Positions 1-9,041 of a DNA stretch of 49,306 nt are shown in pieces. Made by a program: the position numbers and the translations under genes. Location of the stretch: the NCBI GenBank assembly GCA_964564695.1, contig CAZMCC010000014.1, positions 1-49,306 on the forward strand. Direction: 5' to 3'. The stretch comes from CAZMCC01 sp964564695. GTDB taxonomy: Bacteria; Planctomycetota; Phycisphaerae; Phycisphaerales; UBA1924. Every line of letters starts with the position of its first letter. Position 1 is the stretch's first letter. The notes below the pieces were generated by a model that was given only the letters and a program-made list of their open reading frames with translations, was not told the origin of the DNA and made no database searches.

Positions 1-1746
1 CGGCCGCCGCCACCACGAGAACACCAGCACCACCGCGATCGTCGCGAACCCCGCCCACCACGCGCTCACCAACGGCACCGCCACCCCCCCCACCCCCGAC
101 CACGCCGATTGATCGAGCCACCCGATCAACCCCGCCATCCACTCCGCGATCGCCCGCGCCGGCGCCCCCACCCACTCCCCCAGGGTCGGCGACACCGCCG
201 CGATCGCGAGCGTCGCGTACCCGATGCACAGCAGCACCGCCGCCATCGGGACCACCACGAGCCCCGTCACCGCCGCCAGCGGGCTGAACCACCCCGTGTG
301 CAGCATCACCACCGGCGAAGCCACGCACCAGCACAGCACGCTCGACGCGATCAGGCCCTTCCCGCGCTCCACCGCCGCCTCGCGCAGCTCCCCAAGCACC
401 GTCCGCGCCCGGGGGGTGGGGTGGATCCCCGCCCCGGCTCGCACGCCCGAGCCCGTGCGGATCCCCGTGGCGAAAAACCGTCTCGTCGTCGCGTCCCCGC
501 ACGCCAGCAGGGCCGCGACCACGCCGAAGCTCAGCTGGAACCCCGGCGACCACAGGTCCGTCGGGCGCCACAAGAGCAGCCCGATCGCCACCCACGCGAG
601 CGTGTTGAGCCGGTCGTACCGCCGCCCGCTCGCGTGGATCACCATGAACGCGAGCACCGTGATCCCGCACCGCAGCACCGGCGCCTCCGCCGGCACGAGC
701 ACCAGGTACACGAGCACCACCGCCGCCACCGCCGCGGCCTCGAGCCGCCCGCGCTCCCCGGTGAGCCGCACGCACCACATCACGCCCCACGCCAGCACCG
801 CCAGGTGAAACCCCGAGATCGCGAGCACGTGCACGAGCCCGGACCGCGCGAACGTCCCCTCGACATCTTCAACCCCCTCGTCGCGCTGCCCCAGCAGCAG
901 CACCGCGAGCAGGGCCCGCGATGTGCCGTCGGCCTCGTCGCCATCTCCCCCCACCGGCCCCGCCACCGCGTCCAGCGCCGTCGCCACCCGCGCCCGCACC
1001 GCCCCCACCATCCGCAGCCCCGCGCTGCGCAGCCGATCCACCCCCGAGGGCTCGAACCCCGCCGCCTCGACGAGCACCATCGACCCCACGCTGAGCCGTC
1101 CCACCCTCCCGCGCTCCCGCGCCCACACCCGCCCATCCGCCTCACCGGGATTCAGCGGCCCGCCCACGGGCGAAAACACCCCCGTCACCCGCACGAACTC
1201 CCCCGCCCTCACCGCCATCGCGTCCGCGTCATCGACCCGCACGACGAGCGTCCCCCGGATCTCCTTCGCTCCCGCATCCACCACCGCACGGCGGCACTCC
1301 ACCTCAAACACCACGCCCGCCCTCCCCGCGAGCGGCGTCTCCACCACGATCTCCCCGCGCCGCACCGCCTCACGCCGTGCCGACGTCACCACCAGCCCCT
1401 CCACCGTCACCACCGCGCTCCCGCCCCCCCCACCCTCCCCGATCCCCATCGCCCACACCGTCAGCGGATCCACCGTGCGTGTCCGCACCCCGAACCACCC
1501 CGCGCCCAGCGCCACGCACGCCAACGCCAGCACCACGCGGCACATCCACCCCCGCGTCACCAGCGCCACCACCAGCAACCCCATCGCCCCCGCCACGAAC
1601 ACGAGCGGCTCAACACCCCCAACCCCCTCCACCCACCGCCCCAACACAAATCCGAGTCCAACGAACGCAAACGCCCACACGCCGCGACGCGCCGGCGTCG
1701 CCGCCGAGGCGACCGCCGTTGGTGGTTGGACAGGTTCGGTCAACAC
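1..1746 (-). CDS. comEC: ComEC/Rec2-type DNA uptake channel protein (3' end outside window)
   Basis: Membrane channel that would carry single-stranded DNA across the inner membrane during natural transformation. About 582 codons are present and the frame is still open at position 1, so the C-terminus is missing. Two hydrophobic stretches open the protein, followed by a soluble beta-rich region (DUF4131-like) and then, near residue 303, the hallmark HVLAISGFHLAVLA of the competence domain, with many further membrane segments. An in-frame stop at 1813-1815 limits the start. GTG 1746 or TTG 1743 are the best candidates and GTG 1680 is possible. A TTGACA at 1777-1782 with a weak CACATT 18 bases further on would place transcription start almost at the start codon. 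It lies about 95 bases downstream of the preceding minus-strand gene. Family call firm, start uncertain. Confidence 0.85.
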   Translation of the reverse strand, partial: MLTEPVQPPTAVASAATPARRGVWAFAFVGLGFVLGRWVEGVGGVEPLVFVAGAMGLLVVALVTRGWMCRVVLALACVALGAGWFGVRTRTVDPLTVWAMGIGEGGGGGSAVVTVEGLVVTSARREAVRRGEIVVETPLAGRAGVVFEVECRRAVVDAGAKEIRGTLVVRVDDADAMAVRAGEFVRVTGVFSPVGGPLNPGEADGRVWARERGRVGRLSVGSMVLVEAAGFEPSGVDRLRSAGLRMVGAVRARVATALDAVAGPVGGDGDEADGTSRALLAVLLLGQRDEGVEDVEGTFARSGLVHVLAISGFHLAVLAWGVMWCVRLTGERGRLEAAAVAAVVLVYLVLVPAEAPVLRCGITVLAFMVIHASGRRYDRLNTLAWVAIGLLLWRPTDLWSPGFQLSFGVVAALLACGDATTRRFFATGIRTGSGVRAGAGIHPTPRARTVLGELREAAVERGKGLIASSVLCWCVASPVVMLHTGWFSPLAAVTGLVVVPMAAVLLCIGYATLAIAAVSPTLGEWVGAPARAIAEWMAGLIGWLDQSAWSGVGGVAVPLVSAWWAGFATIAVVLVFSWWRRP

Positions 1747-1841
1747 ACCGCCAATGTGCCAACCGCACGCACGCGCTGTCAAGCGCCGCGCACACACAAC
1801 ACAAAACTGTGTTCAGCGACCCCAACCCTCGCCAAGCCCCG

Positions 1842-4800
1842 CTACCGCATCCGCTCCTCAATTTGTTCCGGCGTCACCGTCACCCCGCCGCGCATCGCCT
1901 CAACCACGCCCAGCCCGTTCTTCGCCGGCCCGAAGTCCGGATGACTCACCAGCACCCCCCGCAGCACCCCCTCCGCGCGGTCCACCTGCCCCAGCATCAG
2001 CATCGCCCGCGCGAAGTCCGTCGCGACCCTTGCGTTCCCCGGCTGCAGCCGGGCCGCCCGCTCGAGCGCCGCAAGGGCAGGCTCCGGCTGCCCCATCCTC
2101 ATCAGCGCCACGCCGTGCTGGTGCTGCGCCTGCCACAGGTCCGGCTTCAGCCGCGCCGCCCGCTCGAGCAGCACCACACCCTCCGTCAGCTCCTGCGTCG
2201 ACCCCACGCTCAGCACCGCCCCCAGGTTGAACACGGCCGCCACCAGCGTCGGATCCGCCGCCACCGCCGCCCGCAGCGCCGCGATCGCCTCGTCGCGCTC
2301 CCCCGCGCGGTTGTGCAGGTCGCCCAGGTTCGCGTGCGCCCTGGCAAACTTCGGGTCCTTCCCGATCGCGAGGCGGTACGAATCCATCGCCTCCGGCGCA
2401 CGCCCCGCCGCCGTGTACGCGATGCCCCGCTCGAACCAGTCGTCGGCCGTCCCCACCGCCGGGTGGGGGGGATGGGGGGGGTCGGTGAGCATCGCGTCCC
2501 ACACCGCCACGCCCTCCGCGCCGCGCCCCGCGAGGTTCAGCACCTTTCCAAGGGCCCGCCGCACCTCCACATCCCCCGGGTTTGCCGCGACCGCCGCCCG
2601 CAGCGCCGCGATCGCCTGCGCCGGCTGCCCCTGCGCTACCGACACCCGCGCGAGTCCGATCGCCAGGGAGCGGTCACCCGGCGCGAGCGCCAGCGCCTCG
2701 GTGTAGGCCGCCGTCGTCGCGGGGCTCCAGGGCATCGCGCCCAGTGACTCGGCCAATGACCGGCGCACGAGCACGTTCTCCGGGTTGCGTTCCAGCGCCG
2801 CCCGGAAGGCCCCGACCGCCTCCGCGGTCTTGCCCTCACGCCGTGCCGCCTGACCCGCCAGCGCCGCCGGCCACGCGACCATGTCGTCGAGGTTCCGCTC
2901 GCGCACCCGCACGGCCTCGGACCTCTCCGAGTCGGACAACACCGCGCTCACCGCATCAAGATCCGCATCGCCGACCGCCCGGATCAGCGCCACGTTCGCC
3001 GCCTCCAGCCCGCCCTCCATCACCGGCCGCGGCCCGCTCGCGCTGTACTCAAACACCGGCGGGTCGTCGTGGTACGCCCGCGCCTCCGCCCCAATCGTCA
3101 GCCGCCGCAGCCCATCAGGCCCCAGCAGCATCCCGCCGAAGAACGCCCCCGGCCGCGACAGCCACACGCCCTCGCCGCCCCACTGCGAATACCGGAGGTC
3201 CTCCTCCACACTCGGAACCTGCGCAAACCGCGCCGGCCCGGAACCCGGAACGACGACACTCGCTCCCTTGCGTCCGATCAGCATCGGCTCGGTCGCGTTG
3301 TACCACAGCACACACTGGGGGAACACCGCCGTGAAGCTCGCCACCACCCGGCGCAGCTCCTCGGGCGTGAAGTACCCCACCGGGATGAACTGGCACACGA
3401 GCCCCTCGGGCGCGAGCCGCTCGAGACACCGCTCATAGAACTCGACCGAGTAGAACGCCGCCACCCCAGGTCGGAACGTCTGCCCGACCTCGATCGAGAT
3501 CACATCGAACGCGCCGCCCCCGTGCGAGATGTAGTTCCGCCCGTCCTCGGCGATTGATCGAACGCGCGGATCGTCAAGCCAGCATGTGGCGTCCGCAACA
3601 GCGACGACGCCGGCAAAGTGCTCCCGCACCAGGTCGAACAACGCGGCCTCGATGTCGACGACCACCAGCTCTTTCACGCTCGGGTAGTGCAGAAACCGGC
3701 TCGGCGTCGTCCCCGTCCCCAGCCCGACCACAAGCACTCTGGGCGTGTCCGCCCCGTGCAGCAGCATCGGCACGTGCGCGCTCATCACCTGGTGGTTCTT
3801 GCGGTCCTCTCCCTGCCACAGCCGGTCCATCTCGAGCTGCAGCACCGAGCCGCGCTTGATCACGGCCATGTTCGACGCCACGCCCTCGCGCACGGCCACG
3901 AGCGCCTCGGGGCTTTCGCCGGACGCGAGCAGATACGCCTGAGGCAGCTTCACCCCGCTCGCCATCGGAATCGCCACCCACACCCCGATGGCGATCACGC
4001 TCAGCACCGCCGCGACAACCGCCGACCGCCGCTCGATCAGCCGCCCCCACCACCACCCGCCGAGCGCCAACCCCACGCTCAACCCGGTCAAGATCAGCAG
4101 CGTCGCGTGCAGCCCCAACCGCGGCAGCAGAACAAACCCGCACACCACCGACCCCACGATCCCCCCCAGCGTGTTCAGCGCCGTCATGCTCCCCACGCCC
4201 TTGGGCGCCAGCTCGGGGCGCGAAACGATGACTCGGATGGCGATCGGATACGCCGCCCCCGCCAGCACCGCCGGCAGGAACATGACCGCCATCACCACCC
4301 CGACGCGCGTCCCCAGATTCGCGCCACTGAACACATCCCCCCACACGCCCGGCGGCAGCATCACCACCGCCAGCACGCTCAAGCCCGTCAGCGCCTGCGC
4401 CACGCCCCACACGAGCGCTCGCCGCCGCGCCAGCGCACCGCGATCGATCACCTGCCCCGCGAGCAGACTCCCCACCACGATCCCCGCGAGGATCACCCCG
4501 AGCGTGATCGTGTACGTGTGCACGCTGTTGCGCATCAGGAGCGACAGGTACCGCGTCCACGCCACCTCGTACGCCACAAACGCCAGCCCCGACAGGAAGA
4601 ACCCGACGGCCACGAGCACCCGCACGCCGCCGACCACTCCACCCACCGATTCCTCCGCCGCCTTCTCCGCCCGGTCGCGAGCCTCGGGGTGGGGCGGCGC
4701 GTTCCACAGCACCGCCGCGATCGCAATGTTCACCGCCGCCGCCATCCAGATTGACACCTTCGTCCCCACCACCGGCACGAGCACGAACCCCGCGAGCAGG

Positions 4801-5354
4801 CACCCCACTACCGCACCGGCCGTGTTCAACGCGTACAGCCACCCGATCGACCGCCCCAGCCTCTCCGCCCTTCTCGAGAAGTGCGCCACGTACAACGGCA
4901 GCGTCCCCCCCATCACCGTCGCCGGCGCCAGCAGCAGCAGCGTCACGATCCCCGCCCGCACCACCGTCAGCATCGCCGGGTGATCAAGCAGCCGCTCGTA
5001 CACCGCCCCGTACGCGCGATCCGCGAGCGCGAACAACAGCGGGCTCAGCGCCGCCGTCACCCCGAGAATCCCTTCAAGCACCGCGTACGCCCGCAACGGC
5101 CGTTGTGTACTCCCCGCGTACGACCCGATCAGCCAGCTCCCCAGGGCCCACCCGAGAAAGAACACCCCGAGCACCGTCGCGACCGCCTGCGTCGCCGACC
5201 CGAACACGAGCGACGACATCCGGATCCAGCACACCTGGTACACCAGCCCGGCGAGCCCGCTGAAGAAAAAGCACACCAGCGCCAGCCGCTCAATCGCCGT
5301 GATGGGTGCCGAATCACCGCGTCCGTGAGCAATCGGGGCCGAGGGCGTGACCAT
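1842..5354 (-). CDS. Polytopic membrane protein fused to a spermidine-synthase-like domain and C-terminal TPR repeats
   Basis: 1170 residues in three parts. Residues 1-460 are many hydrophobic helices with the GLAGLVYQVCWIRMSSLVFG opening typical of membrane-fused spermidine synthase homologues. Around residue 537 VLVVGLGTGTTPS is the glycine-rich S-adenosylmethionine-type nucleotide site, followed by VVVDIE and EDGRNYI. From about residue 825 to the end there are tandem TPR-like helical pairs. In polyamine synthases an aspartate follows the FDVI strand; here it reads FDVISIEVGQ, so classical aminopropyl transfer is doubtful. Many fused homologues read SEPSNP at this place instead. The true substrate is unknown. 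The gene is followed after about 95 bases by comEC on the same strand and is preceded by a repeat-rich gap before kbl. Domain order is seen directly; the activity is inference. Confidence 0.85.
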   Translation of the reverse strand: MVTPSAPIAHGRGDSAPITAIERLALVCFFFSGLAGLVYQVCWIRMSSLVFGSATQAVATVLGVFFLGWALGSWLIGSYAGSTQRPLRAYAVLEGILGVTAALSPLLFALADRAYGAVYERLLDHPAMLTVVRAGIVTLLLLAPATVMGGTLPLYVAHFSRRAERLGRSIGWLYALNTAGAVVGCLLAGFVLVPVVGTKVSIWMAAAVNIAIAAVLWNAPPHPEARDRAEKAAEESVGGVVGGVRVLVAVGFFLSGLAFVAYEVAWTRYLSLLMRNSVHTYTITLGVILAGIVVGSLLAGQVIDRGALARRRALVWGVAQALTGLSVLAVVMLPPGVWGDVFSGANLGTRVGVVMAVMFLPAVLAGAAYPIAIRVIVSRPELAPKGVGSMTALNTLGGIVGSVVCGFVLLPRLGLHATLLILTGLSVGLALGGWWWGRLIERRSAVVAAVLSVIAIGVWVAIPMASGVKLPQAYLLASGESPEALVAVREGVASNMAVIKRGSVLQLEMDRLWQGEDRKNHQVMSAHVPMLLHGADTPRVLVVGLGTGTTPSRFLHYPSVKELVVVDIEAALFDLVREHFAGVVAVADATCWLDDPRVRSIAEDGRNYISHGGGAFDVISIEVGQTFRPGVAAFYSVEFYERCLERLAPEGLVCQFIPVGYFTPEELRRVVASFTAVFPQCVLWYNATEPMLIGRKGASVVVPGSGPARFAQVPSVEEDLRYSQWGGEGVWLSRPGAFFGGMLLGPDGLRRLTIGAEARAYHDDPPVFEYSASGPRPVMEGGLEAANVALIRAVGDADLDAVSAVLSDSERSEAVRVRERNLDDMVAWPAALAGQAARREGKTAEAVGAFRAALERNPENVLVRRSLAESLGAMPWSPATTAAYTEALALAPGDRSLAIGLARVSVAQGQPAQAIAALRAAVAANPGDVEVRRALGKVLNLAGRGAEGVAVWDAMLTDPPHPPHPAVGTADDWFERGIAYTAAGRAPEAMDSYRLAIGKDPKFARAHANLGDLHNRAGERDEAIAALRAAVAADPTLVAAVFNLGAVLSVGSTQELTEGVVLLERAARLKPDLWQAQHQHGVALMRMGQPEPALAALERAARLQPGNARVATDFARAMLMLGQVDRAEGVLRGVLVSHPDFGPAKNGLGVVEAMRGGVTVTPEQIEERMR

Positions 5355-5391
5355 GGTGAATCAGAATACCGGGCGCGAGCAGGGATTTCGC

Positions 5392-5416
5392 CCACGCCTT
5401 CACGCCGAAGGCGTGG
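5392..5416. repeat. Hairpin with 10 bp perfect stem
   Basis: CCACGCCTTC at 5392-5401 pairs with GAAGGCGTGG at 5407-5416 around a five-base loop. No T-tract follows on either side, so it is not a standard intrinsic terminator. It sits in the gap between the fused spermidine-synthase-like gene and kbl. Confidence 0.6.
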
Positions 5417-5543
5417 TCGTAAGTAGCCGGCGGTGGAGGAGGCTTTGCGACGACCCCGCCGGAAAGCCGCCCCCCCTCCCTGTCTTTCCTTCGCATCGCA
5501 CCCCGGTGCGGTGCTCGTACGCCGCGTCGCACCCCTCCCCACT

Positions 5544-5571
5544 GTTCACCGCTCACCATTCACCGTTCACT
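5544..5571. repeat. Tandem 7-mer repeat just downstream of kbl
   Basis: Four consecutive 7-base units (GTTCACC, GCTCACC, ATTCACC, GTTCACT) end a few bases before the kbl stop codon. It has the same style of construction, short units with one or two variable positions, as the octamer element found inside kbl and dnaE. Confidence 0.7.
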
Positions 5572-5577
5572 CCCGCC

Positions 5578-6915
5578 TCACAGCTTCTTCAACGCCTCCA
5601 CCAACCGATCAATATGCCCCGTCGTATGCGCCGCCGAGACCTGGCACCGCAGCCGCGCGTGCCCCTCGGGCACCACCGGGTACCCGAACCCGATCACGAA
5701 CACCCCGAGTTCCAGCAGCCGCTTGCTCATCGCGATCGCCTTCGCCGTGTCGTGCACGATGATCGGGCAGATCGCCGTGGGGCTGGGGAGCACGTCGAAG
5801 CCCGCCTCCTTGAGCTTCTTGCGCGCGTACGCGACGTTGTCCCGCAGCCGCTGCACCCGCTCCGGCTCGCGGAGCACGATCTCGATCGCCTTCGCCGCCG
5901 ACCTGGCGATCGTCACCGGCAGCGCATTCGAGAACAGCGTCGGCCGCCCGCGCTGCACCATCAGGTCCACCGCCCGCTGCGACCCCGCCACGAACCCGCC
6001 CGCGCCGCCCCCCAGCGCCTTGCCCAACGTGCCGGTGAACAGGTCCACGCGCCCCGGGGAAGAAGTGGCGGAGTGGCGAAGTGGCAGAGTGGCTGAGTGC
6101 GCCGCGCCGGCGGCCACTTTGCCACTCTGCCACTCCGCCACTTCATCAACCATCCCCCAGTGCTCGTGCGTGCCGCGCCCGAGCGTGCCCATCACGCCGT
6201 GCCCGTGCGAGTCGTCGACCACGAGCATCGCGTCGTACTGGTCGCACAGCGCCCGCATCGCCGGCAGGTCCGCGATGGACCCCTCCATGCTGAACACGCC
6301 GTCGGTGACGACCCAGATCTGCCCCTTGACCTCCGGGTTCGCCCGCGCCGCCTTCAGCGCCGCTTCGAGCGACTTCTCGCCCGTGAGCCGGTTGTTCGCG
6401 TACACGCCCTTGAGGACACCCTTCTTGATCGTCGTCGCCAGCCGGATGCTGTCGATGATGCACGCGTGGTTCAGCTCGTCGGAGATGATGATGTCACCCG
6501 CCTCGCACAGCGTCGGGAACACGGCCTCGTTCGCCGTCCACGCCGACACGAACGTGTACGCCGCCTCGGTCCCCATGTACCGCGCGATCATCCGCTCGAG
6601 CTCGATGTGCGGGCTGAACGTCCCGCAGATGAACCGCACGCTCGCGGTCCCCGCGCCGTAGTCCTTGAGCGCCCTGGTCCCCTCTTCCACGACCTCGGGG
6701 TGGTTCGCCAGGCCAAGATAGTTGTTCGAGCAGAAGCACAGGCAGCGCCCGTAGCCCTGGATGTCCACCTCGGCGTCCATCGGCCCTTCAAGGACCTGCA
6801 GCACCTTGAACTGCCCGGCCGAGCGCAGCTGCGCGAGCAGCTCGTCGGCACGCCTGTCAAAGGGACGGGTTTGTTGAGGGGGGGCGGAAACGGGCGGCGC
6901 GGCGGTCGTCGTCAT
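5578..6915 (-). CDS. kbl: 2-amino-3-ketobutyrate CoA ligase (glycine C-acetyltransferase) with an in-frame repeat insertion
   Basis: PLP enzyme that joins glycine and acetyl-CoA to 2-amino-3-ketobutyrate, or in threonine breakdown cleaves that product to glycine and acetyl-CoA. 445 residues from ATG 6915, against about 400 for the family. Visible family signatures are FCSNNYLGLANHP, GTASVRFICGT, ISDELNHACIID, VVDDSHGHGVMG and the PLP lysine in TGTLGKALGG (about residue 299). Residues 258-288 (EVAEWQSGKVAAG and onwards to HSATSSPG) have no counterpart in the family and are encoded by a palindromic repeat at 6063-6144; the homologous sequence resumes at RVDLFTG. The threonine dehydrogenase gene that often accompanies kbl is not next to it. 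8-amino-7-oxononanoate synthase is the nearest alternative, but the RFICGT segment favours Kbl. Confidence 0.88.
   Translation of the reverse strand: MTTTAAPPVSAPPQQTRPFDRRADELLAQLRSAGQFKVLQVLEGPMDAEVDIQGYGRCLCFCSNNYLGLANHPEVVEEGTRALKDYGAGTASVRFICGTFSPHIELERMIARYMGTEAAYTFVSAWTANEAVFPTLCEAGDIIISDELNHACIIDSIRLATTIKKGVLKGVYANNRLTGEKSLEAALKAARANPEVKGQIWVVTDGVFSMEGSIADLPAMRALCDQYDAMLVVDDSHGHGVMGTLGRGTHEHWGMVDEVAEWQSGKVAAGAAHSATLPLRHSATSSPGRVDLFTGTLGKALGGGAGGFVAGSQRAVDLMVQRGRPTLFSNALPVTIARSAAKAIEIVLREPERVQRLRDNVAYARKKLKEAGFDVLPSPTAICPIIVHDTAKAIAMSKRLLELGVFVIGFGYPVVPEGHARLRCQVSAAHTTGHIDRLVEALKKL
6063..6144. repeat. Octamer-based inverted repeat inside kbl (copy 1)
   Basis: Left arm is built of 8-base units of the form C-R-R-A-G-T-G-G (GAAGTGGCGGAGTGGC onwards) and the right arm is its reverse complement, around a short GC-rich loop. 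It lies wholly within the kbl reading frame and adds about 31 codons. The same element occurs at 25271-25346 and 26063-26142 in dnaE. Confidence 0.9.
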
Positions 6916-6920
6916 GATCG

Positions 6921-6949
6921 AGTATATTGACTCGGCCGCGCACGTCCGT
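6921..6949 (-). promoter_or_regulatory. Candidate kbl promoter giving a leaderless transcript
   Basis: TATACT lies at 6921-6926 on the minus strand, only five bases before ATG 6915, with a poor -35 match around 6944-6949. If this is the -10 box, transcription would start at or next to the start codon. No Shine-Dalgarno sequence is visible. Confidence 0.4.
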
Positions 6950-6990
6950 TCGACGTCGGTTTGGTTACGAGCTGAAATCTTGCCGCGAGG

Positions 6991-7019
6991 TTGAACTCCT
7001 CGGGTCAATCTCAGATACT
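6991..7019 (+). promoter_or_regulatory. Promoter of the yceI-family gene
   Basis: TTGAAC (6991-6996), a 17-base spacer and GATACT (7014-7019) form a good sigma-70-type promoter. A leader of roughly 65 bases would follow before the AAGGAG ribosome site at 7080-7085. Confidence 0.65.
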
Positions 7020-7092
7020 TGTTGCAACAGCTATCTCGGCGCCGCCGGCGCCCTCACGATTTCGACACCCACGAATCACAAGGAGTTGGGAC

Positions 7093-7722
7093 ATGAAGTT
7101 CGCACGCGTGCTCGCCGTCGCTGGAGCCCTGACCGGAATCGGCCTCTTCGGCATCGCCGCAGCCCAGCAGGGCGGCGCCGCCCCCGCGGCCCCCGCCGCC
7201 GCGCAACCCCTCGCCCCCGGCGCCTTCAAGGTCGATGGCGGCCACTCCGCCGTCATCTTCAAGATCAAGCACAACAACGTCACCAACTTCTACGGCCGCT
7301 TCAACAACCTCTCCGGCGCCTGGAACCTCGACGCCGCCGCCCCCGACAAGTCGGCCATGGAGTTCTCCATCAAGACCGACAGCGTCGACACCGGCAACTC
7401 CAAGCGCGACGACCACCTCAAGAGCCCCGACTTCTTCAACGCCAAGGAAAACCCCACCATGACCTTCAAGTCCACGAAGGTCACCAAGAAGGACGACACC
7501 CACTACGAGGTCACCGGCGACCTCACCCTCATGGGCAAGACCAAGCCCGTCACCGTCGCTATCGAGCACACCGGCACCGCCACCGGCGAACGCGGCACAC
7601 GCTCGGGCATCGAAGCCGTCTTCACCATCAAGCGCTCCGACTACGGCGTCGGCAGCGCCGGCCCCGGCCTGGGCGACGAGGTCACCGTCATCGCCGGCGT
7701 CGAAGGCAACCAGGCCAAGTAA
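7093..7722 (+). CDS. Secreted YceI-family protein
   Basis: 209 residues. A signal peptide (KFARVLAVAGALTGIGLFGI, then AAAQQ) is followed by an alanine/proline linker and a YceI lipocalin-like beta-barrel: FKVDGGHSAVIFKIKH at the first strands, GRFNNLSG, then SPDFFNAKENPTMTFKST and GDLTLMGKTKPVT. Family members bind isoprenoid or other amphiphilic molecules in the periplasm; the ligand cannot be told here. The start is fixed by AAGGAG at 7080-7085 seven bases before ATG and by a promoter at 6991-7019. It is transcribed alone: an intrinsic terminator follows at 7779-7822. It is divergent from kbl. Confidence 0.93.
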   Translation: MKFARVLAVAGALTGIGLFGIAAAQQGGAAPAAPAAAQPLAPGAFKVDGGHSAVIFKIKHNNVTNFYGRFNNLSGAWNLDAAAPDKSAMEFSIKTDSVDTGNSKRDDHLKSPDFFNAKENPTMTFKSTKVTKKDDTHYEVTGDLTLMGKTKPVTVAIEHTGTATGERGTRSGIEAVFTIKRSDYGVGSAGPGLGDEVTVIAGVEGNQAK

Positions 7723-7778
7723 CGCGCTCACGCCGCCGCTACCAGCCCGCGTTCCCCATCGCGAGGGAATCCCTCCGG

Positions 7779-7822
7779 CCTCCGTCCTGAGAGTCATGGC
7801 GACCTCGGACGGGGGCTTTTTT
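7779..7822 (+). terminator. Intrinsic terminator of the yceI-family gene
   Basis: A nine-pair stem, CCTCCGTCC (7779-7787) with GGACGGGGG (7807-7815, one G-T pair), is followed by C and six T at 7817-7822. Confidence 0.75.
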
Positions 7823-7872
7823 CTGCCCTCACTTTTCCCCTCTCCCTCGCCCGCGCCGCCCAAGACTTCCCC

Positions 7873-8820
7873 ATGAGCCCCTTCCTGTCCGCGGCCATCT
7901 CCGCCATCGCCTCCGGCCTCGTCGCCGCCGGCATCGCCACGATCCTCGCTGTCGCCTTCGACCGCCGCTTCGCCGGGGTCCGCGGCGTCATCGTCAAGCG
8001 CGTCGGTGATCCAACCCCCCCGCGCGAAAGCTCGCTCACCGCGTCCTGGCCCGTCGCCCTCGTGCTCCTCGCCGGCTTCATCGCCACCTACCGCGTCTGC
8101 CTCGACAAGTGGCCCCCCTCCCCGTTCTCCGACGACCCGCTCATCGCCGACGAGCGCATCTTCTGGGCCGTGATCGTCTTCGCCGCCGCCGCGGTCTTCG
8201 ACTCTCTCCCCCGCATCCCCGCGTTCATCCGCCTGTGCATCCTGCTCGCGGCCCTCTCCTTCGCCGTCCGCTACGTGCTCGGCTCGCTCATCGCCGACGT
8301 CACCGGCTTCCGCGGCGTCATGCTCACCTCCGCCCTCATGTTCTGGCTCCTGCTCATGCGGGCCGGCCTCGACGTCTCCACCCGCCACGGCTCGTGGAAG
8401 CCCTTCGACGCCGTCATCCTCGCCGTCGCCATCGGCTTCATGGGCGCCGCCCTCGCCGGCAGCGGCTCGTTCAAGCTCGGCCAGCTCGCCTGGGGCCTGT
8501 GCGGCGCCGCCGGCGCCGTCGCCATCGGCATCATGGTCCGGCGCGTCCTCCCCACGGCCCCCTCATACGCCACCGTCCTCGCCCTCAGCCTCGGCTCGCT
8601 GCTCATGCTCGGCGTCTACGCGAGCAGCACGCCCTGGTACGCCGCCGTCCTCGTCAGCCTCGCCCCCGGGGGCCGATTCCTCGCGCGCGTCGGCCCGCTC
8701 GCCGACCTTAAGGGCCCGCGCACGCTCGCCATCCGGGCCCTGCTCGTGCTCGCGCCGGCGGCCCTGGGGGCCGGGCTGGCGATCGCGGCAACCACCACCA
8801 CCGCAGATCTGGCACTGTGA
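7873..8820 (+). CDS. Polytopic membrane protein of unknown function
   Basis: 315 residues with about nine hydrophobic segments: an N-terminal anchor (ISAIASGLVAAGIATILAVA), a cytoplasmic stretch rich in arginine, then regularly spaced helices to the C-terminus (LALSLGSLLMLGVYAS, ALLVLAPAALGAGLAIAA). A conserved-looking polar stretch, DKWPPSPFSDDPLIADERIF, lies between the second and third helices. No catalytic motif is recognised and no family is claimed. It follows the yceI-family terminator and precedes argB on the same strand, with more than 200 bases before the preferred argB start. Confidence 0.75.
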   Translation: MSPFLSAAISAIASGLVAAGIATILAVAFDRRFAGVRGVIVKRVGDPTPPRESSLTASWPVALVLLAGFIATYRVCLDKWPPSPFSDDPLIADERIFWAVIVFAAAAVFDSLPRIPAFIRLCILLAALSFAVRYVLGSLIADVTGFRGVMLTSALMFWLLLMRAGLDVSTRHGSWKPFDAVILAVAIGFMGAALAGSGSFKLGQLAWGLCGAAGAVAIGIMVRRVLPTAPSYATVLALSLGSLLMLGVYASSTPWYAAVLVSLAPGGRFLARVGPLADLKGPRTLAIRALLVLAPAALGAGLAIAATTTTADLAL

Positions 8821-9041
8821 GCCCTCGTTTGCCGAAGAAATAGTGCGTGGCACGCCGCCCAAACCCCCCCAATGATGAACTCTTGATGCCCGACCGCCCG
8901 CGACGCGCCGGTTCGGCCCGCCCCTCCCAGTACGGTGCGGTTGCCGCCCCGCCGCGTGAACCCCGCACGCCAACCCTCCCGCTGGTGCGCCCCAGCCGCC
9001 CCGCGGTCCCCGTGGACGTCCCGATCGAAACTCTCATCGCC

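Noticed and set aside
109..1944. Long plus-strand open frame rich in H, P and R
   Set aside because: It is antisense to comEC, whose minus-strand frame has clear competence-domain sequence; composition is that of a GC-rich shadow frame.
8847..9041. N-terminal extension of ArgB
   Set aside because: Proline/arginine-rich, not part of the kinase family, and the conserved N-terminus begins at 9042; kept only as an alternative start.
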